Shown: piece after piece, positions 43,623-53,074 of the stretch
Layout: each line of letters begins with the position of its first letter
Position numbering within the stretch: position 1 is the first letter of the stretch
Origin: Palsa-147 sp963771905
Lineage (GTDB): Bacteria > Acidobacteriota > Terriglobia > Acidiferrales > UBA7541
DNA: 64,000 nt
NCBI GenBank assembly: GCA_963771905.1
Contig: CAVYVI010000006.1
Span: forward strand, 364,692-428,691
Direction: 5' to 3'
Notes under the pieces: generated by a model
Database searches by the model: none
What the model was told of the DNA's origin: nothing
Seen by the model: the letters and a program-made list of their open reading frames with translations, nothing else
Made by a program: the position numbers and the translations under genes

Positions 43623-44603
43623 TTGGCACTAATGCAGATCCATGGGACCACGAATGGCGCGAAGACCCTAGTCCGGGTGCGCCCGCGCGGCTTTTGCGCC
43701 GGCGTTGTCCGCGCGGTCGACATCGTCGACCTGGCGCTTGAGGCCTACGGCCGCCCCGTTTACGTCCATCATGAAATCGTCCACAATCGTTACGTCGTCG
43801 ATCAACTCCGCCGCCGCGGCGCCATTTTCGTCGAATCCATTGGCGAAGTTCCCGAGGGCGCTGTTCTCGTTTTTAGCGCGCACGGCGTTCCGCCGCGCGT
43901 CCGCGAAGAGGCCCGGGAACGCCAGCTTCGCGTCATCGATGCCACCTGCCCGCTGGTTACCAAGGTTCATCTCGAAGCTCTCAAATTCGCTCGCGAGGGC
44001 CGTACCCTGATCTTGATTGGTCATAAGGATCACCAGGAAATCGTCGGCACATCCGGAGAGGCACCTGAACGCACACTCGTCGTCGGCAGCGTCGAGGAAG
44101 TGGACCGGCTTGAGGTGCCCGATCCGAAGCGGCTCGCGTTTTTGACGCAAACGACTCTTTCGCTCTACGATACGCAGGAAATTGTCGCGCGTCTGCGGGA
44201 GCGCTTTCCGTCCATCGCCGGGCCGGCATCTGACGACATCTGTTATGCGACGCAAAATCGGCAGGAGGCTGTTGAAGCTCTGACACGGGAAGTGGAACTG
44301 ATTCTGGTAGTCGGCTCGGCGAACAGCTCGAACTCGAACCGTCTCGTCGAAGTTGCGAAGCGCGCCGGAGTGGCCGCGCGGCTGATCGAAGACGCCAACG
44401 ACATTCAGCCGGAATGGCTCGAGGCGGTAAACAATCTTGGATTGACGGCGGGCGCGTCGGCGCCGGAAGTTCTGGTCGAGCAGGTGAGCCAGCGGCTCGC
44501 GAGTCTCGGCTATACGAATCAGCGCGATCTCGATTTGATTCGCGAAGACGTCCGCTTTACCTTGCCCCCTGAGCTCGCCGTGCGTCAGGGAACTGCCAGT
44601 TGA
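43623..44603 (+). CDS. ispH: 4-hydroxy-3-methylbut-2-enyl diphosphate reductase
   Basis: 326 residues. Last enzyme of the MEP isoprenoid pathway, an Fe-S protein making IPP and DMAPP. The three cluster Cys are in PRGFCAGVVRAV, IDATCPLVTKVH and DDICYATQNRQEAV; SANSSNSNRL binds substrate. Start TTG at 43623 (AGGGAGA upstream) preferred over ATG 43632; ATG 43599 adds 8 more residues. Next gene follows 46 bases on. Confidence 0.94.
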   Translation: MALMQIHGTTNGAKTLVRVRPRGFCAGVVRAVDIVDLALEAYGRPVYVHHEIVHNRYVVDQLRRRGAIFVESIGEVPEGAVLVFSAHGVPPRVREEARERQLRVIDATCPLVTKVHLEALKFAREGRTLILIGHKDHQEIVGTSGEAPERTLVVGSVEEVDRLEVPDPKRLAFLTQTTLSLYDTQEIVARLRERFPSIAGPASDDICYATQNRQEAVEALTREVELILVVGSANSSNSNRLVEVAKRAGVAARLIEDANDIQPEWLEAVNNLGLTAGASAPEVLVEQVSQRLASLGYTNQRDLDLIREDVRFTLPPELAVRQGTAS

Positions 44604-44649
44604 TCACTAAGCCGGCGGCGATCGCCGTGCTACCCAGAGGAGCGTAAAC

Positions 44650-45825
44650 GTGGCGGTCAAGATTACCCGCCAGCCGGACAAGATTGCCCTGTTGGGCGCG
44701 CCTACCAGCGCGGCTGCGATGTCGCCCGGGCATGAGCGAGCTCCCGCTGCTCTTCGCGCCGCCGGTCTAGTCGATCGGCTTCGCTCCGTCGGATTCGACG
44801 TCGTCGATCACGGCGATGATCCCGTTCAGCTCTCGCAAGCCGATCCGGAAAGTCCCCGCGCACGCAATCTGCCCCGCGTCGTGAAATCGCTCGAGGATCT
44901 GCGTCCGCGCGTCGAAGCCGCGGTCAAATCGGGCGCGCTGCCGATCATCCTCAGTGGCGATTGCACGATCGCTCTGGCTACCGTGGCCGGCGTCCGCCGC
45001 TACTTTCACAACGTCAGCATGATTTATCTCGATCGCGACGCCGATCTGAATATTCCCGCGACCACGCCTTCCGGTTGCGTCGATGGCATGGTCGTCGCGC
45101 ATCTGACGGGCCGCGGCGCTGCCGAGCTGGTGCGTTTTTGGGGCGAGCCACCGCTTGTCCGCGATCCCGATATTGCATTGTTTGGCGTCGATCGCTTCGA
45201 TCCGCCCGAGGAAGAAATGCTTCGCCGCGCCCCGATTCGGAGTTTCCCGGCATCCGAGGTGAAGCGCCGGGGTGCGGCCGCCACGGCGCGTCTCGCGCTG
45301 GAACGAATTCACGCAAGCCGCAACGAATTCATTCTTCACTTCGATGTGGATGTCATCGAAGATTTTCAGGCGACGAATTATCCGGGCTCGGGTGGCTTGC
45401 GACTGGACGAAGTTCGCGAAGCTCTCGAAATCTTTGTTCGCGACAGACATCTGGCGGCCATCGATCTCGCCGCCTACAATCCCGAAAAAGACCCCGATGG
45501 GAGTGGCGCAAAGCTGGTGATCGATCTGTTGGCTTCGGCGCTCGCCGCGCGTCGGGAAGAGCTGGCGACGCGCGCCCCCGAGGCCGCGGTCGCCGCTACT
45601 GCTTCCGCGCCGTCCGCGGTTCCCGCTATGCCTCCTGCATCGCTCAGCCCGAATGCCGCGCCCATTACGGCTGGCGAAGCATGGTCGTCGGACGATCTCG
45701 AACCTGTAGATGAGGCTTCGCCCGTCTCCGAGCTCGACGACTCGGCAAAAGCTCTCTCGAACGAATCTTCCGAAGCCGCCGCGGACGAAGCGGCCGCGGG
45801 TGAATCCGAAGATTCGCAATCTTGA
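44650..45825 (+). CDS. Ureohydrolase-fold (arginase-like) protein with altered metal site and acidic tail
   Basis: 391 residues. Residues 10-300 follow the arginase fold, but the metal ligands differ: GGDHS is SGDCT (His to Cys), DAHxD is DRDAD (His to Asp), and the third motif is HFDVDVIEDF. The substrate loop ExNP is AAYNP. Enzyme activity as an arginase or agmatinase is therefore doubtful. Residues 300-391 are a low-complexity Ala/Ser/Glu tail. GTG start at 44650 has AGAGGAG upstream. It may be a regulatory or different-metal protein. Confidence 0.8.
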   Translation: MAVKITRQPDKIALLGAPTSAAAMSPGHERAPAALRAAGLVDRLRSVGFDVVDHGDDPVQLSQADPESPRARNLPRVVKSLEDLRPRVEAAVKSGALPIILSGDCTIALATVAGVRRYFHNVSMIYLDRDADLNIPATTPSGCVDGMVVAHLTGRGAAELVRFWGEPPLVRDPDIALFGVDRFDPPEEEMLRRAPIRSFPASEVKRRGAAATARLALERIHASRNEFILHFDVDVIEDFQATNYPGSGGLRLDEVREALEIFVRDRHLAAIDLAAYNPEKDPDGSGAKLVIDLLASALAARREELATRAPEAAVAATASAPSAVPAMPPASLSPNAAPITAGEAWSSDDLEPVDEASPVSELDDSAKALSNESSEAAADEAAAGESEDSQS

Positions 45826-45885
45826 CGCCGCGACAGTGGCCCAAGTCTCTTCAGCCTGCATCGTGCCGCCTCAGCCCAAACCCCG

Positions 45886-46593
45886 ATGAAGTTTCATTAT
45901 CCGCGCGTCATTATTTTCGATGTCGATGGCGTTCTCGTCGACGTCCGCCAATCCTTTCATCGCACGCTCGTTCAGACCATTCGTCACTTCACCGGGAAAC
46001 GTATTGCGCCCGCCGACGTGCATCGCTGGAAAAATCGCGGCGGATTCAACGACGATTGGAAACTTTCGCACGCCTGGATTCGGTCGCTCGGCTTCAACAA
46101 TTCCTACGAAGAAATTAAGAAGCGATTTCAGGAGATTTATTGGGGCGATGGCTCTTCCGGAAATGTGAATCGCGAGAAGTGGATTTTGCCGAAATCGGCG
46201 CTTCGGCGTCTGGCCAATCGCGCCGAACTGGCACTCTTCACGGGCCGCGTTCGTCCTGAGCTCGATTACACGCTTGACCGGTGGGGCGTTCGCGGATACT
46301 TTGCGAAAATTGTCACCGTCGAAAACGTCAAGAATCCGAAGCCCGATCCCGAAGGTCTTCAAATTATTTTGAACGGCCGGGCTCCCAATTCGGCGCTGTA
46401 TCTCGGCGACAATGTCGACGACGCGCGGTCATCGAAGGCTGCGAGCGTTCCATTCGTCGGCGTTCTGCCGTATCGCAGCGAGGCCCGCTTGCGTCGCGCG
46501 AGTAGTCTGAGAAAGGTTGGCGCGCTCGCAATCCTCGGGAGTGTGCGGCAACTCGAAGCATGGCTGAGAAAGCAGCCGTGGTTTTTGAATTGA
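45886..46593 (+). CDS. HAD-family hydrolase
   Basis: 235 residues. HAD motif I is IIFDVDGVLVDVRQSF, with motif II at ALFTGR and motif III around KNPKPDPEGL, motif IV LYLGDNVDDARSSKAASVPFVG. The cap resembles the TIGR01548 group found beside imidazoleglycerol genes in some phyla. Likely a small-molecule phosphatase. ATG 45886, 60 bases after the arginase-like gene on the same strand. Confidence 0.87.
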   Translation: MKFHYPRVIIFDVDGVLVDVRQSFHRTLVQTIRHFTGKRIAPADVHRWKNRGGFNDDWKLSHAWIRSLGFNNSYEEIKKRFQEIYWGDGSSGNVNREKWILPKSALRRLANRAELALFTGRVRPELDYTLDRWGVRGYFAKIVTVENVKNPKPDPEGLQIILNGRAPNSALYLGDNVDDARSSKAASVPFVGVLPYRSEARLRRASSLRKVGALAILGSVRQLEAWLRKQPWFLN

Positions 46594-46762
46594 CTTCATC
46601 CTTCTGGCGTTAAGTCGTTTTAGTATCAAAGTGGCTAAGTCTATTCGTTTGAGCACTTAAGTACTTGCGTACCATTGTCACTTTGGCTCTCCGCCTCCGA
46701 TAATCTCTTCGAATCATTAGGACCAAGCCTCAAAATAAGCAGCAAGGAACTGAGAAGGCACT

Positions 46763-49700
46763 ATGAACACAAGTCCACGATCCGCTGCTGCGCGCGCCTT
46801 TGTCCGCAGCCTAAACATCCTGCTCAAGTTCGCGCGGATGTACGATTTCGGCCACCCGCGAACTGTGGCGCAGTACGACACCGCGTGGCACGAATTGCGA
46901 GCCGCCCTCGGACCCGATGATGAAGCGGGTCTGCTGCTTTCCGCATCGGGCGATCAGTTGTTGCTCGACGGCGTCGCGCTCGAATCGGCCGCTGCGGAGA
47001 AGAGCTTTGCGCGCATGCTTTCCGCAGCTGGGATCGCCAGCATCCACTTCGCTCCCACTGTGACGCAAGCGAGCTTGGCGCGTCTCGTGAAGGCTTTTCC
47101 GACCGGCGGCTCCAAGCCGGCGGTTCTCGCCGCGCAACTGAAAGACGCACTCGACGGTGATTCCTCCATTCACATCAACGAAGTTTGCTTTGTGCCCGCC
47201 GATTCGGCCGTTGCCAAGGGTCACATGGCCGCGTCGCTGGCGGCGCGCACCCTCGGAATGGAATCGGAGAAATATAACGATCTCTTTCAGGATCCGCAGA
47301 AGCTTCTGCAGATGTTGACGGCAGCGGAAGGTGAGCGCGGGGCCGGACGAGGCGGAAACGCGGGATCAGGATCTGGATCGGGATTTGGATCGGGATCGGG
47401 ATCTGGCTCGGGATCGGGAGACGGGCGGGGTGGCTCAGGCGATTCACATGGCGATGGCAGTGCTCGTGGGTCCTCTGGCGGTAGCTTTTCAAATGAGGCT
47501 TCAGGGCTGATGTCGCAAGCACCGGACTTCGGACTCTCCTGGTTCGCATCCGGCAACGCTTCGACAATGGAAGGCACCGACTCTTCGACACAGAATCCAA
47601 CTGGAAATGGCGGTTTACGGCTTGGAAGCGGTGGAAGGGCAACGAGTGACGCCGATGTCTCCGCCGAATCGCATCACGATTTGAGCGGCCGGCGGAGCGG
47701 CGGAAGAACAACGAGCGACGCCGACGTCTCCGCGAAATGGAATCGCGATTCGCGCGGCCGGCGGAGCGGCGGAAGAGCGACGAGCGACGCCGAGACATCA
47801 TCACGCTCGAGTGGCGAACCAGGTGGCCGATGGACCAGCGCGACAGCGAGCTTACGCGGCGGCGGTGAGGGAGGAGGCGGTTCCGACGCGGTGGTCCTCG
47901 AAGCGGGCCTGATCGGCCTGCAGCAGGAAGAGCTGCAGGGGATCCTGAAGATGCTCACGCAAATTGCACGCACGGGCGATAGCGATGCGAGGATCGACTC
48001 GACTGCCTTTCAATCGCGTCTCGCCAGTCTTCCGCGACGCGCGCGTTTCACGTTGACACAAGCGCTCGCCGGAATCGCGTCGCAAGCTCCTTCGGACCGT
48101 CCGGATCAATCCACTCTTTTGCGCCTCGCGGAGCACATCGCGATCCGGTTCGCGCTGGAAAGTTACGAGCGCGGAGATACCCAGATCGATGCTGTGCGCC
48201 AGATGCTCGACAGCATGGGCCGTGAAATCGACGGACTCCGCAAGATTTTGACGCAGCATGAAGACAAGCTCATGCGCGTGGGAGTTGCGGTTCGACCGCA
48301 CGCTGAGATCCTTGCCCAGCAATTCTGGGAGGAAGTGCCGCAAGAGAAACGCAACGAAGTCCTGCTCTCGCCCAATGCCTGGTGCATCCCGCCGCGCAGT
48401 GTGCAGCAATCCCTTGATGCCCTGCAGCAAAAGGGTGATCGGGAGACTGCGGAAAAAATCCTCGAAAATTACGCGCATTGCATTCGGAGCGAGCAGCCGG
48501 AAGCGCGACGCGCGACTGCGCTTGGCATCGCCGAACTGGCCAGCTTTTACGGTGGCGCAGGCGAACGGCTGTTCGTCGCGACGATTCGGGAGGTCGGCTT
48601 GCAACTCAGCGAGGAACATGATTCCGAGCTGCAAAGCGTGGTTGGCGCTGCATTCGTGCGCCTCGCGCAGGAAGCGGGGCATCGACGCTCGTATGCTGCC
48701 ATGCAACGCGCCGTCGAAATGGTTGATTTCATCCAGACCGAGCGGCCCGGAGTCGCAAACAGCATTCGGCCGCGCATCGCCGTCGAAAATCGCCTCGCGG
48801 AGTTCATCGATGATGCGCTCAAGATCGGCAAAATCAACCCGGGTCTGACCGCTTTCCTTCGCCGCATTCCGGGGCCATCCGCCGAAGTGCTTTCGCAGCG
48901 ATTCAGCCGCAGTGGGTTCCGCGAAGATTCCGAGCTCATGCTCGAAGCCATGCGCACGCTCGGCCCGGAATCTATCACTCACCTGCGCGAGACCCTGCGC
49001 AACGCGCCCGCGGCGCAGGCTGTCGACACCGTGGCCATGCTCGCTCGGCTCGACCTGAATGCGCTCGAACTCCTGCTGCCAGACCGCTTGAAGGAATGGA
49101 AGCGGTCCGCGCATGATCGCGTCGTGCGGCAGCTCGCTTCCAGCGATGCGCCGGAACGCGGACACCTCCTTCTGAACATATTTGACGCGCTCGATCCCCT
49201 CGTCCAGCCACTCGCAATTGATGAAATCGGCCTTGCCGGTGAGCACGAAGCCGAGGCCCAGTTGATGCGCATCGCCGACGGCGATCTGCCGCACGGCGCG
49301 ACCGCCTATCTCCAATTGAAGGCGATCGAAGCGCTCGGCCGGTTGCGGACCGCCGGGGCGGACCGAATTTTGCGCCGCATCGTGGAAGGGAAAAAAGTGT
49401 GGAGCTGGACGTTCCCGAGCGAGTTGCGAATCGTTGCCGCGCAAGCGCTCGAGAAAATCGATCCCGAATGGGCGAAGGACTTTCTGCCGAAGAGCGGCCT
49501 GGGCGTAGCGGAGCTGGCGCTTCAGCCCCTCGACATCGAAACGAACTCCAACGTGATCCGCCAGCGGCGTTACCCGCGGTTGCGTCTTGAGCGTCCGATG
49601 AACGCCGTGACCATGAATTTAAAGGAAAACTGCACGATCGAAATTCCGGAGATGAATCTTGGCGGAGGCGTAGCTCTAAGCGACCAACGCCTGCATCCGG

Positions 49701-49933
49701 GCACCGTCGTTGCGTTACGCTTGAATCCGAATCAGAAGTCGCTGCGCGCACAAGCCATCGTGCGCGATGCGAATACCCAGGCGCGCGCGTTTGAAGTTGT
49801 CGACATGGACTTAGAAGACCGCGCCAAGCTGCGCCGGCTTTTGGTCCACATCGGTAGTATTTTGAAGGCGACTTCGCCGGACAATCGCAACCGCAATCGG
49901 ACGCGCACGCTGCTTTCGACGCCAGGACAATGA
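46763..49933 (+). CDS. 1056-residue protein: Gly/Ser linker, tandem repeats, helical-repeat domain, C-terminal PilZ
   Basis: Residues 1-190 are helical and soluble; about 190-375 are low complexity, first a Gly/Ser run and then three 23-residue units (residues 289-357). About 375-925 are an alpha-helical array of HEAT-like repeats (PEARRATALGIAELASFYG; LQLKAIEALGRLRTAGADRILRRIV). Residues ~930-1040 form a PilZ-like barrel with RRYPR for RxxxR and a shortened NLGGG for N-x-S-x-x-G. Function unknown; a c-di-GMP-linked scaffold is a guess. ATG 46763 with GAGAAGG upstream. Confidence 0.85.
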   Translation: MNTSPRSAAARAFVRSLNILLKFARMYDFGHPRTVAQYDTAWHELRAALGPDDEAGLLLSASGDQLLLDGVALESAAAEKSFARMLSAAGIASIHFAPTVTQASLARLVKAFPTGGSKPAVLAAQLKDALDGDSSIHINEVCFVPADSAVAKGHMAASLAARTLGMESEKYNDLFQDPQKLLQMLTAAEGERGAGRGGNAGSGSGSGFGSGSGSGSGSGDGRGGSGDSHGDGSARGSSGGSFSNEASGLMSQAPDFGLSWFASGNASTMEGTDSSTQNPTGNGGLRLGSGGRATSDADVSAESHHDLSGRRSGGRTTSDADVSAKWNRDSRGRRSGGRATSDAETSSRSSGEPGGRWTSATASLRGGGEGGGGSDAVVLEAGLIGLQQEELQGILKMLTQIARTGDSDARIDSTAFQSRLASLPRRARFTLTQALAGIASQAPSDRPDQSTLLRLAEHIAIRFALESYERGDTQIDAVRQMLDSMGREIDGLRKILTQHEDKLMRVGVAVRPHAEILAQQFWEEVPQEKRNEVLLSPNAWCIPPRSVQQSLDALQQKGDRETAEKILENYAHCIRSEQPEARRATALGIAELASFYGGAGERLFVATIREVGLQLSEEHDSELQSVVGAAFVRLAQEAGHRRSYAAMQRAVEMVDFIQTERPGVANSIRPRIAVENRLAEFIDDALKIGKINPGLTAFLRRIPGPSAEVLSQRFSRSGFREDSELMLEAMRTLGPESITHLRETLRNAPAAQAVDTVAMLARLDLNALELLLPDRLKEWKRSAHDRVVRQLASSDAPERGHLLLNIFDALDPLVQPLAIDEIGLAGEHEAEAQLMRIADGDLPHGATAYLQLKAIEALGRLRTAGADRILRRIVEGKKVWSWTFPSELRIVAAQALEKIDPEWAKDFLPKSGLGVAELALQPLDIETNSNVIRQRRYPRLRLERPMNAVTMNLKENCTIEIPEMNLGGGVALSDQRLHPGTVVALRLNPNQKSLRAQAIVRDANTQARAFEVVDMDLEDRAKLRRLLVHIGSILKATSPDNRNRNRTRTLLSTPGQ
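47363..47419 (+). repeat. Hexanucleotide repeat coding for a Gly/Ser run
   Basis: About nine and a half copies of a GGATCN-type hexamer code for Gly-Ser repeats in the large PilZ protein. One unit reads Gly-Phe. Such runs can change in length by slippage without breaking frame (6-base unit). Confidence 0.8.
47627..47833 (+). repeat. Three tandem 69-base units inside the large PilZ protein gene
   Basis: Units start at 47627, 47696 and 47765, each opening SGGR(A/T)TSDA and closing GRR or GRW. The first two are close to identical in the first half; the third has diverged. In-frame 23-residue duplication. Confidence 0.85.
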
Positions 49934-50098
49934 TTCCGATGGCGCGTCGGGTGTGGGAGAAAATTCAAGAGGCCGCACGAAGGCCCGCACGGCGTTTCGG
50001 TTGCTTCGCAGCTCGGTTACTCCGATGGTTGCGCCGGGATCGCGAGTGCCTGCAGTATCGGATTCCGGAGTCTACGATTTCGTGAAGGGGGTGCCTTG

Positions 50099-50470
50099 AT
50101 GCCCTTTGACCCGTCGAATACATCCCAAGGTTCATCGAATTCCACGTCTGTCGGGGGCTTTAAGGATCGCCGCTCGGGCCCTCGCTTCACGCTCATTGCG
50201 GAGGCCCACATCGTCGATGTGACTTCCGGGTCGGAATTTCGCGCACGCGTTTCGGAGCTGGGACTACACGGCTGCTATCTCGATTTCCTGAACCCAATTC
50301 CCGACGGTTCGGACATCCGGCTGAAAATCACGCGCGACAACGGCATATTCGAGTCGCCCGGTAAGGTTGTTTATAATCACCCTGGGATGGGCCTGGGAAT
50401 CTTCTTTGTCAACACGGCGCCCGATCAACAGGAAATTCTGGAGCGTTGGATCGCGGAACTTCAGGCCTGA
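50099..50470 (+). CDS. PilZ-domain protein
   Basis: 123 residues. RRSGPR near residue 26 gives RxxxR; the second motif is EL-GLHG (SELGLHGCYLD), a weaker version of D-x-S-x-x-G. The barrel continues with GSDIRLKITRDNGIFE and GMGLGIFFVN. GAAGGGG lies upstream of ATG 50099. It follows the large PilZ protein by 165 bases. Binding of c-di-GMP is likely but not certain given the changed motif. Confidence 0.85.
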   Translation: MPFDPSNTSQGSSNSTSVGGFKDRRSGPRFTLIAEAHIVDVTSGSEFRARVSELGLHGCYLDFLNPIPDGSDIRLKITRDNGIFESPGKVVYNHPGMGLGIFFVNTAPDQQEILERWIAELQA

Positions 50471-50691
50471 ATCGAAACCGCCCCGGCCTCATAACTTCGC
50501 TTGTAATGGCGGAATGCGTCGGTCGCCTTAAGATCCGCTGTTAGCTCCGTACGCGGCACATCTAAATTCCCGGACGAAAACATCTTGTGCTTAGGCAGAA
50601 GCCTAGACAAACGGAAGCGCGGGCGTCGGCGCTGCAGCCGTAGGGATTCGCTGACGCCTCGCTGCGCTAAACACGCTGCAACCGTATCGCT

Positions 50692-51216
50692 TCAGGCACC
50701 GCCAAGATACATCACCTGTGCATACGTCCCGAGCCTCACGTTGTAGGCCAGATACCAGCCAACGTGGTCCGGATCTTCGTAAATCACGATTTGGTCGGAA
50801 TCCCAGAGCCAGCCGTCGCAGAAGCCGATGTCGTATGGCGCAACGCTGAAGTAGAATCCGCCAAACCAGAACCGTGACGGGCCTCCCCCCTCGATCCGGA
50901 AGATATGGTCACGTCCAAAACCACCCGTGAAGCGCCCATGCTCCCACGGATGATCGAGATGGTAGTGAGGATCGTTGGGACCCGAGTCATGTCCGATCCA
51001 CTTACCGTTCGAGTGAACGTGGGGCGCGTTGGGGTGTCCTGCCTTGTCGCTGTAGTTGCGGTTCGCCGCGGCTGGGTGCGGCGTGCCATGGACAGGAGCC
51101 GGACCATGAGCGGGAATGTGCCCGGCACCTCCCACGGCATGACTGCCGCCGTGCTGCGCAAAAGCAGGAGCCGAAAAGATCACCAGTGCTGCTGAAATCC
51201 CTATCAGTTTTTTCAC
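50692..51216 (-). CDS. Small exported His/Gly-rich protein
   Basis: 174 residues. Starts with a clean signal peptide (MKKLIGISAALVIFSAPAFAQ, GTG start, GGGAGG upstream). The first half of the mature protein is His, Gly and Pro-rich (HGGSHAVGG, HVHSNGKW, HYHLDHPWEHG), possibly metal-binding; the second half is Trp/Tyr-rich beta (RFWFGGFYFSVAPYD; WYLAYNVRLG). Unknown function; reminiscent of small periplasmic proteins of Acidobacteria. Confidence 0.8.
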   Translation of the reverse strand: MKKLIGISAALVIFSAPAFAQHGGSHAVGGAGHIPAHGPAPVHGTPHPAAANRNYSDKAGHPNAPHVHSNGKWIGHDSGPNDPHYHLDHPWEHGRFTGGFGRDHIFRIEGGGPSRFWFGGFYFSVAPYDIGFCDGWLWDSDQIVIYEDPDHVGWYLAYNVRLGTYAQVMYLGGA

Positions 51217-51560
51217 GCCTCCCTCCCGGAATAACTTATCGCCGGTTTGAAATTCTCGCACGCGGAGAATGACGCTCCGAAAATCCCCGCCTTGCAAACA
51301 ATTTCGGCTTCGATTCTCGGGGCGTGTGCGAAGAATTCGCACCCGTCACAAGAGGATTTTTCGACCGGGCTCCGTCTAACCGGGTCAGCATCCCACCGGG
51401 GGAGCTTGAAGGGAACGGCTTGTGTGTGGAGTTTGGTAGGAGATCAGTCAGAACGACGGCGGTCTAGCCACGCACCAAAGAACCGGTCTCGACCGCGGAG
51501 GCTGTGCCTGGGGCGAAAGTACGGCCTGGAGATGCGGCAACGACAAAAGGAGTACGGAAA
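51217..51560. other. Intergenic stretch of 344 bases between divergent exported-protein genes, with hairpin
   Basis: Holds the promoters for the His-rich protein and the exported DinB gene. A perfect hairpin GTGCGAA-GAA-TTCGCAC lies at 51326-51342. No gene is supported; a short untranslated RNA element is possible but not shown. Confidence 0.4.
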
Positions 51561-52181
51561 ATGAAAAAGTTCTACTTTTTCGCCTTGGCCATCGCGCTTG
51601 TCGCGAGCGGCGGAGTGATTCGGGCCTTTGCACAAGATTCGCAATCCGCGTCCTCGGCGGACAAAACGCCGCCAAGTTATGATCTGAAACCGCAGGCGCT
51701 CGAAGATTTGAAAGACCTTCAGAGAAAATTCGTCGACCTCGCCGGAGCCATCCCTGCTGACAAATACACCTGGCGACCGGCCGAGGGAGTTCGCTCGATC
51801 AGCGAAGTGTTTCTCCACGTATCCGGCGCGGGTTATTCGCTCGCGCCGATGATGGGTGCGCAGCCTTCGCCGGGATTTCAGGCGAAAGACTTCGAGAAAT
51901 CGACAACGGATAAGGCCAAGGTCATCGAGCAGCTGAATCACTCCTTTGAGTACGTGTATGCGTCCCTCGAGAAGTTATCCAACGACGATCTCAAGAAACC
52001 GGTCAAGGAATTCGGACCCGATGCGAGCGCAGGCGATGTGGTCTATCTCATCGTCACGCACGCGCACGAACACTTGGGCCAGTCGATAGCCTACGCACGC
52101 ATCAACGGCGTTATCCCTCCTTGGACGGTAGCTGCGGCGGCGAAAGCGAAAGAGAAGGAGAAAGAGAAGCCGAAAGATTAG
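51561..52181 (+). CDS. Exported DinB family protein
   Basis: 206 residues. Signal peptide MKKFYFFALAIALVASGG...RAFAQ, then a DinB four-helix bundle with His in SEVFLHVSGAG and HAHEHLGQSIAYAR. Tail of KEKEKEK. The DinB fold is normally cytoplasmic, so secretion is notable. ATG 51561 has AAAGGAG upstream. Confidence 0.88.
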   Translation: MKKFYFFALAIALVASGGVIRAFAQDSQSASSADKTPPSYDLKPQALEDLKDLQRKFVDLAGAIPADKYTWRPAEGVRSISEVFLHVSGAGYSLAPMMGAQPSPGFQAKDFEKSTTDKAKVIEQLNHSFEYVYASLEKLSNDDLKKPVKEFGPDASAGDVVYLIVTHAHEHLGQSIAYARINGVIPPWTVAAAAKAKEKEKEKPKD

Positions 52182-52310
52182 CAACCACAGGAATAACGGA
52201 GTTGGGTTGCGGCGGGGAATGGAGCCGGTTCTCCGCCGCATTTTCTCTATCGCTGGCGCCCACCCAAATTGAGCGCTGGCCCGTCCTGCGCTTCCGTCGC
52301 GACGAAGTAA

Positions 52311-52649
52311 TTACGATGCTGTCGCTCTTTCAAGATCATCCAAGGATCGATTGATCGTGAGTAATACCTTTCCCCGCGCCGCATCGTTGAGATGTTTCGC
52401 GACGCGAAGCATCCAGCGCACCGCCTCGATCTTTACGCGCAGGCTGTCTCCTGGTTCGGAGAGCCGGGCTGTGGTCATCATCGGCCAGACGTTGCACGAT
52501 GCGCTGTCGCCCGCCTCAAATCGATTGGAGAGGATATTGAGGCGGTATTCAAGCTGACTCTCGATGGGATCCGGTCGGCGCATGGGCCGACGCTGAGGCG
52601 TCAGTCGTCGATCATTGGATCTATCGCGAAATTGACGTTGCTTGTTCAT
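52311..52649 (-). CDS. Small hypothetical protein, basic N-terminus
   Basis: 112 residues. MNKQRQFRDRSNDRRLTP at the start is strongly basic; the rest, including LRVKIEAVRWMLRVAKHLNDAARG, is helical. Start chosen at 52649, where AAAGGAG lies 7 bases upstream. Not recognised; could be a DNA- or RNA-binding small protein. Confidence 0.58.
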   Translation of the reverse strand: MNKQRQFRDRSNDRRLTPQRRPMRRPDPIESQLEYRLNILSNRFEAGDSASCNVWPMMTTARLSEPGDSLRVKIEAVRWMLRVAKHLNDAARGKVLLTINRSLDDLERATAS

Positions 52650-53074
52650 GTCCATGCTCCTTTGAAGATGCAAAATCTCCGGGTTCGTCACGTTGCTCCC
52701 TCGCTCGGTATTTTTCATTTCACACTATCAACTGAGGCATTCGAGGCACCATATTCCGCGATAATCACATAAAGTATGTGTATTGTGTTAGTTATGGACA
52801 AAGTCAGGGCGTCGCAGCCAACGATTTTGTGGATACTAGTACCGGAAGATTCTTCTAGCGACTCGGCCTTTGTTCCATCTTGAGACGAAGCGACCGCACC
52901 TCGTAATACCGCTCGGATCGATCGAATTTGGGCGCTCCGAGCCCAGTGTCGCGAACAATTTTGGGCGTTATTTCGTTTTTGCGAATCTCTGTCTGGTTGA
53001 CAATCCTGTCCCGATCGCTAGGTGCCACAAATCAGGGCGGCGTGCTAATCTTTCCCATCCTTGACTGTTCGCGA
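52650..53074. other. Intergenic stretch of 425 bases before tRNA-Leu
   Basis: No gene is supported. An AT-rich segment around 52765-52800 may be promoter sequence for the small gene or for the tRNA; CTAGTAC occurs at 52837-52843. The tRNA promoter should lie in the last 100 bases. Confidence 0.35.

Noticed and set aside
44767..45861. 364-codon open frame antisense to the arginase-like gene
   Set aside because: No recognisable protein; the plus frame keeps the ureohydrolase fold.
47363..47833. Possible CRISPR-like repeats
   Set aside because: The repeats are in frame within a protein gene, with no spacers of constant length and no cas genes.
47852..49444. 530-codon open frame antisense to the large PilZ protein
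   Set aside because: Composition of a complement frame and no motif; the plus frame has coherent repeats and domains.
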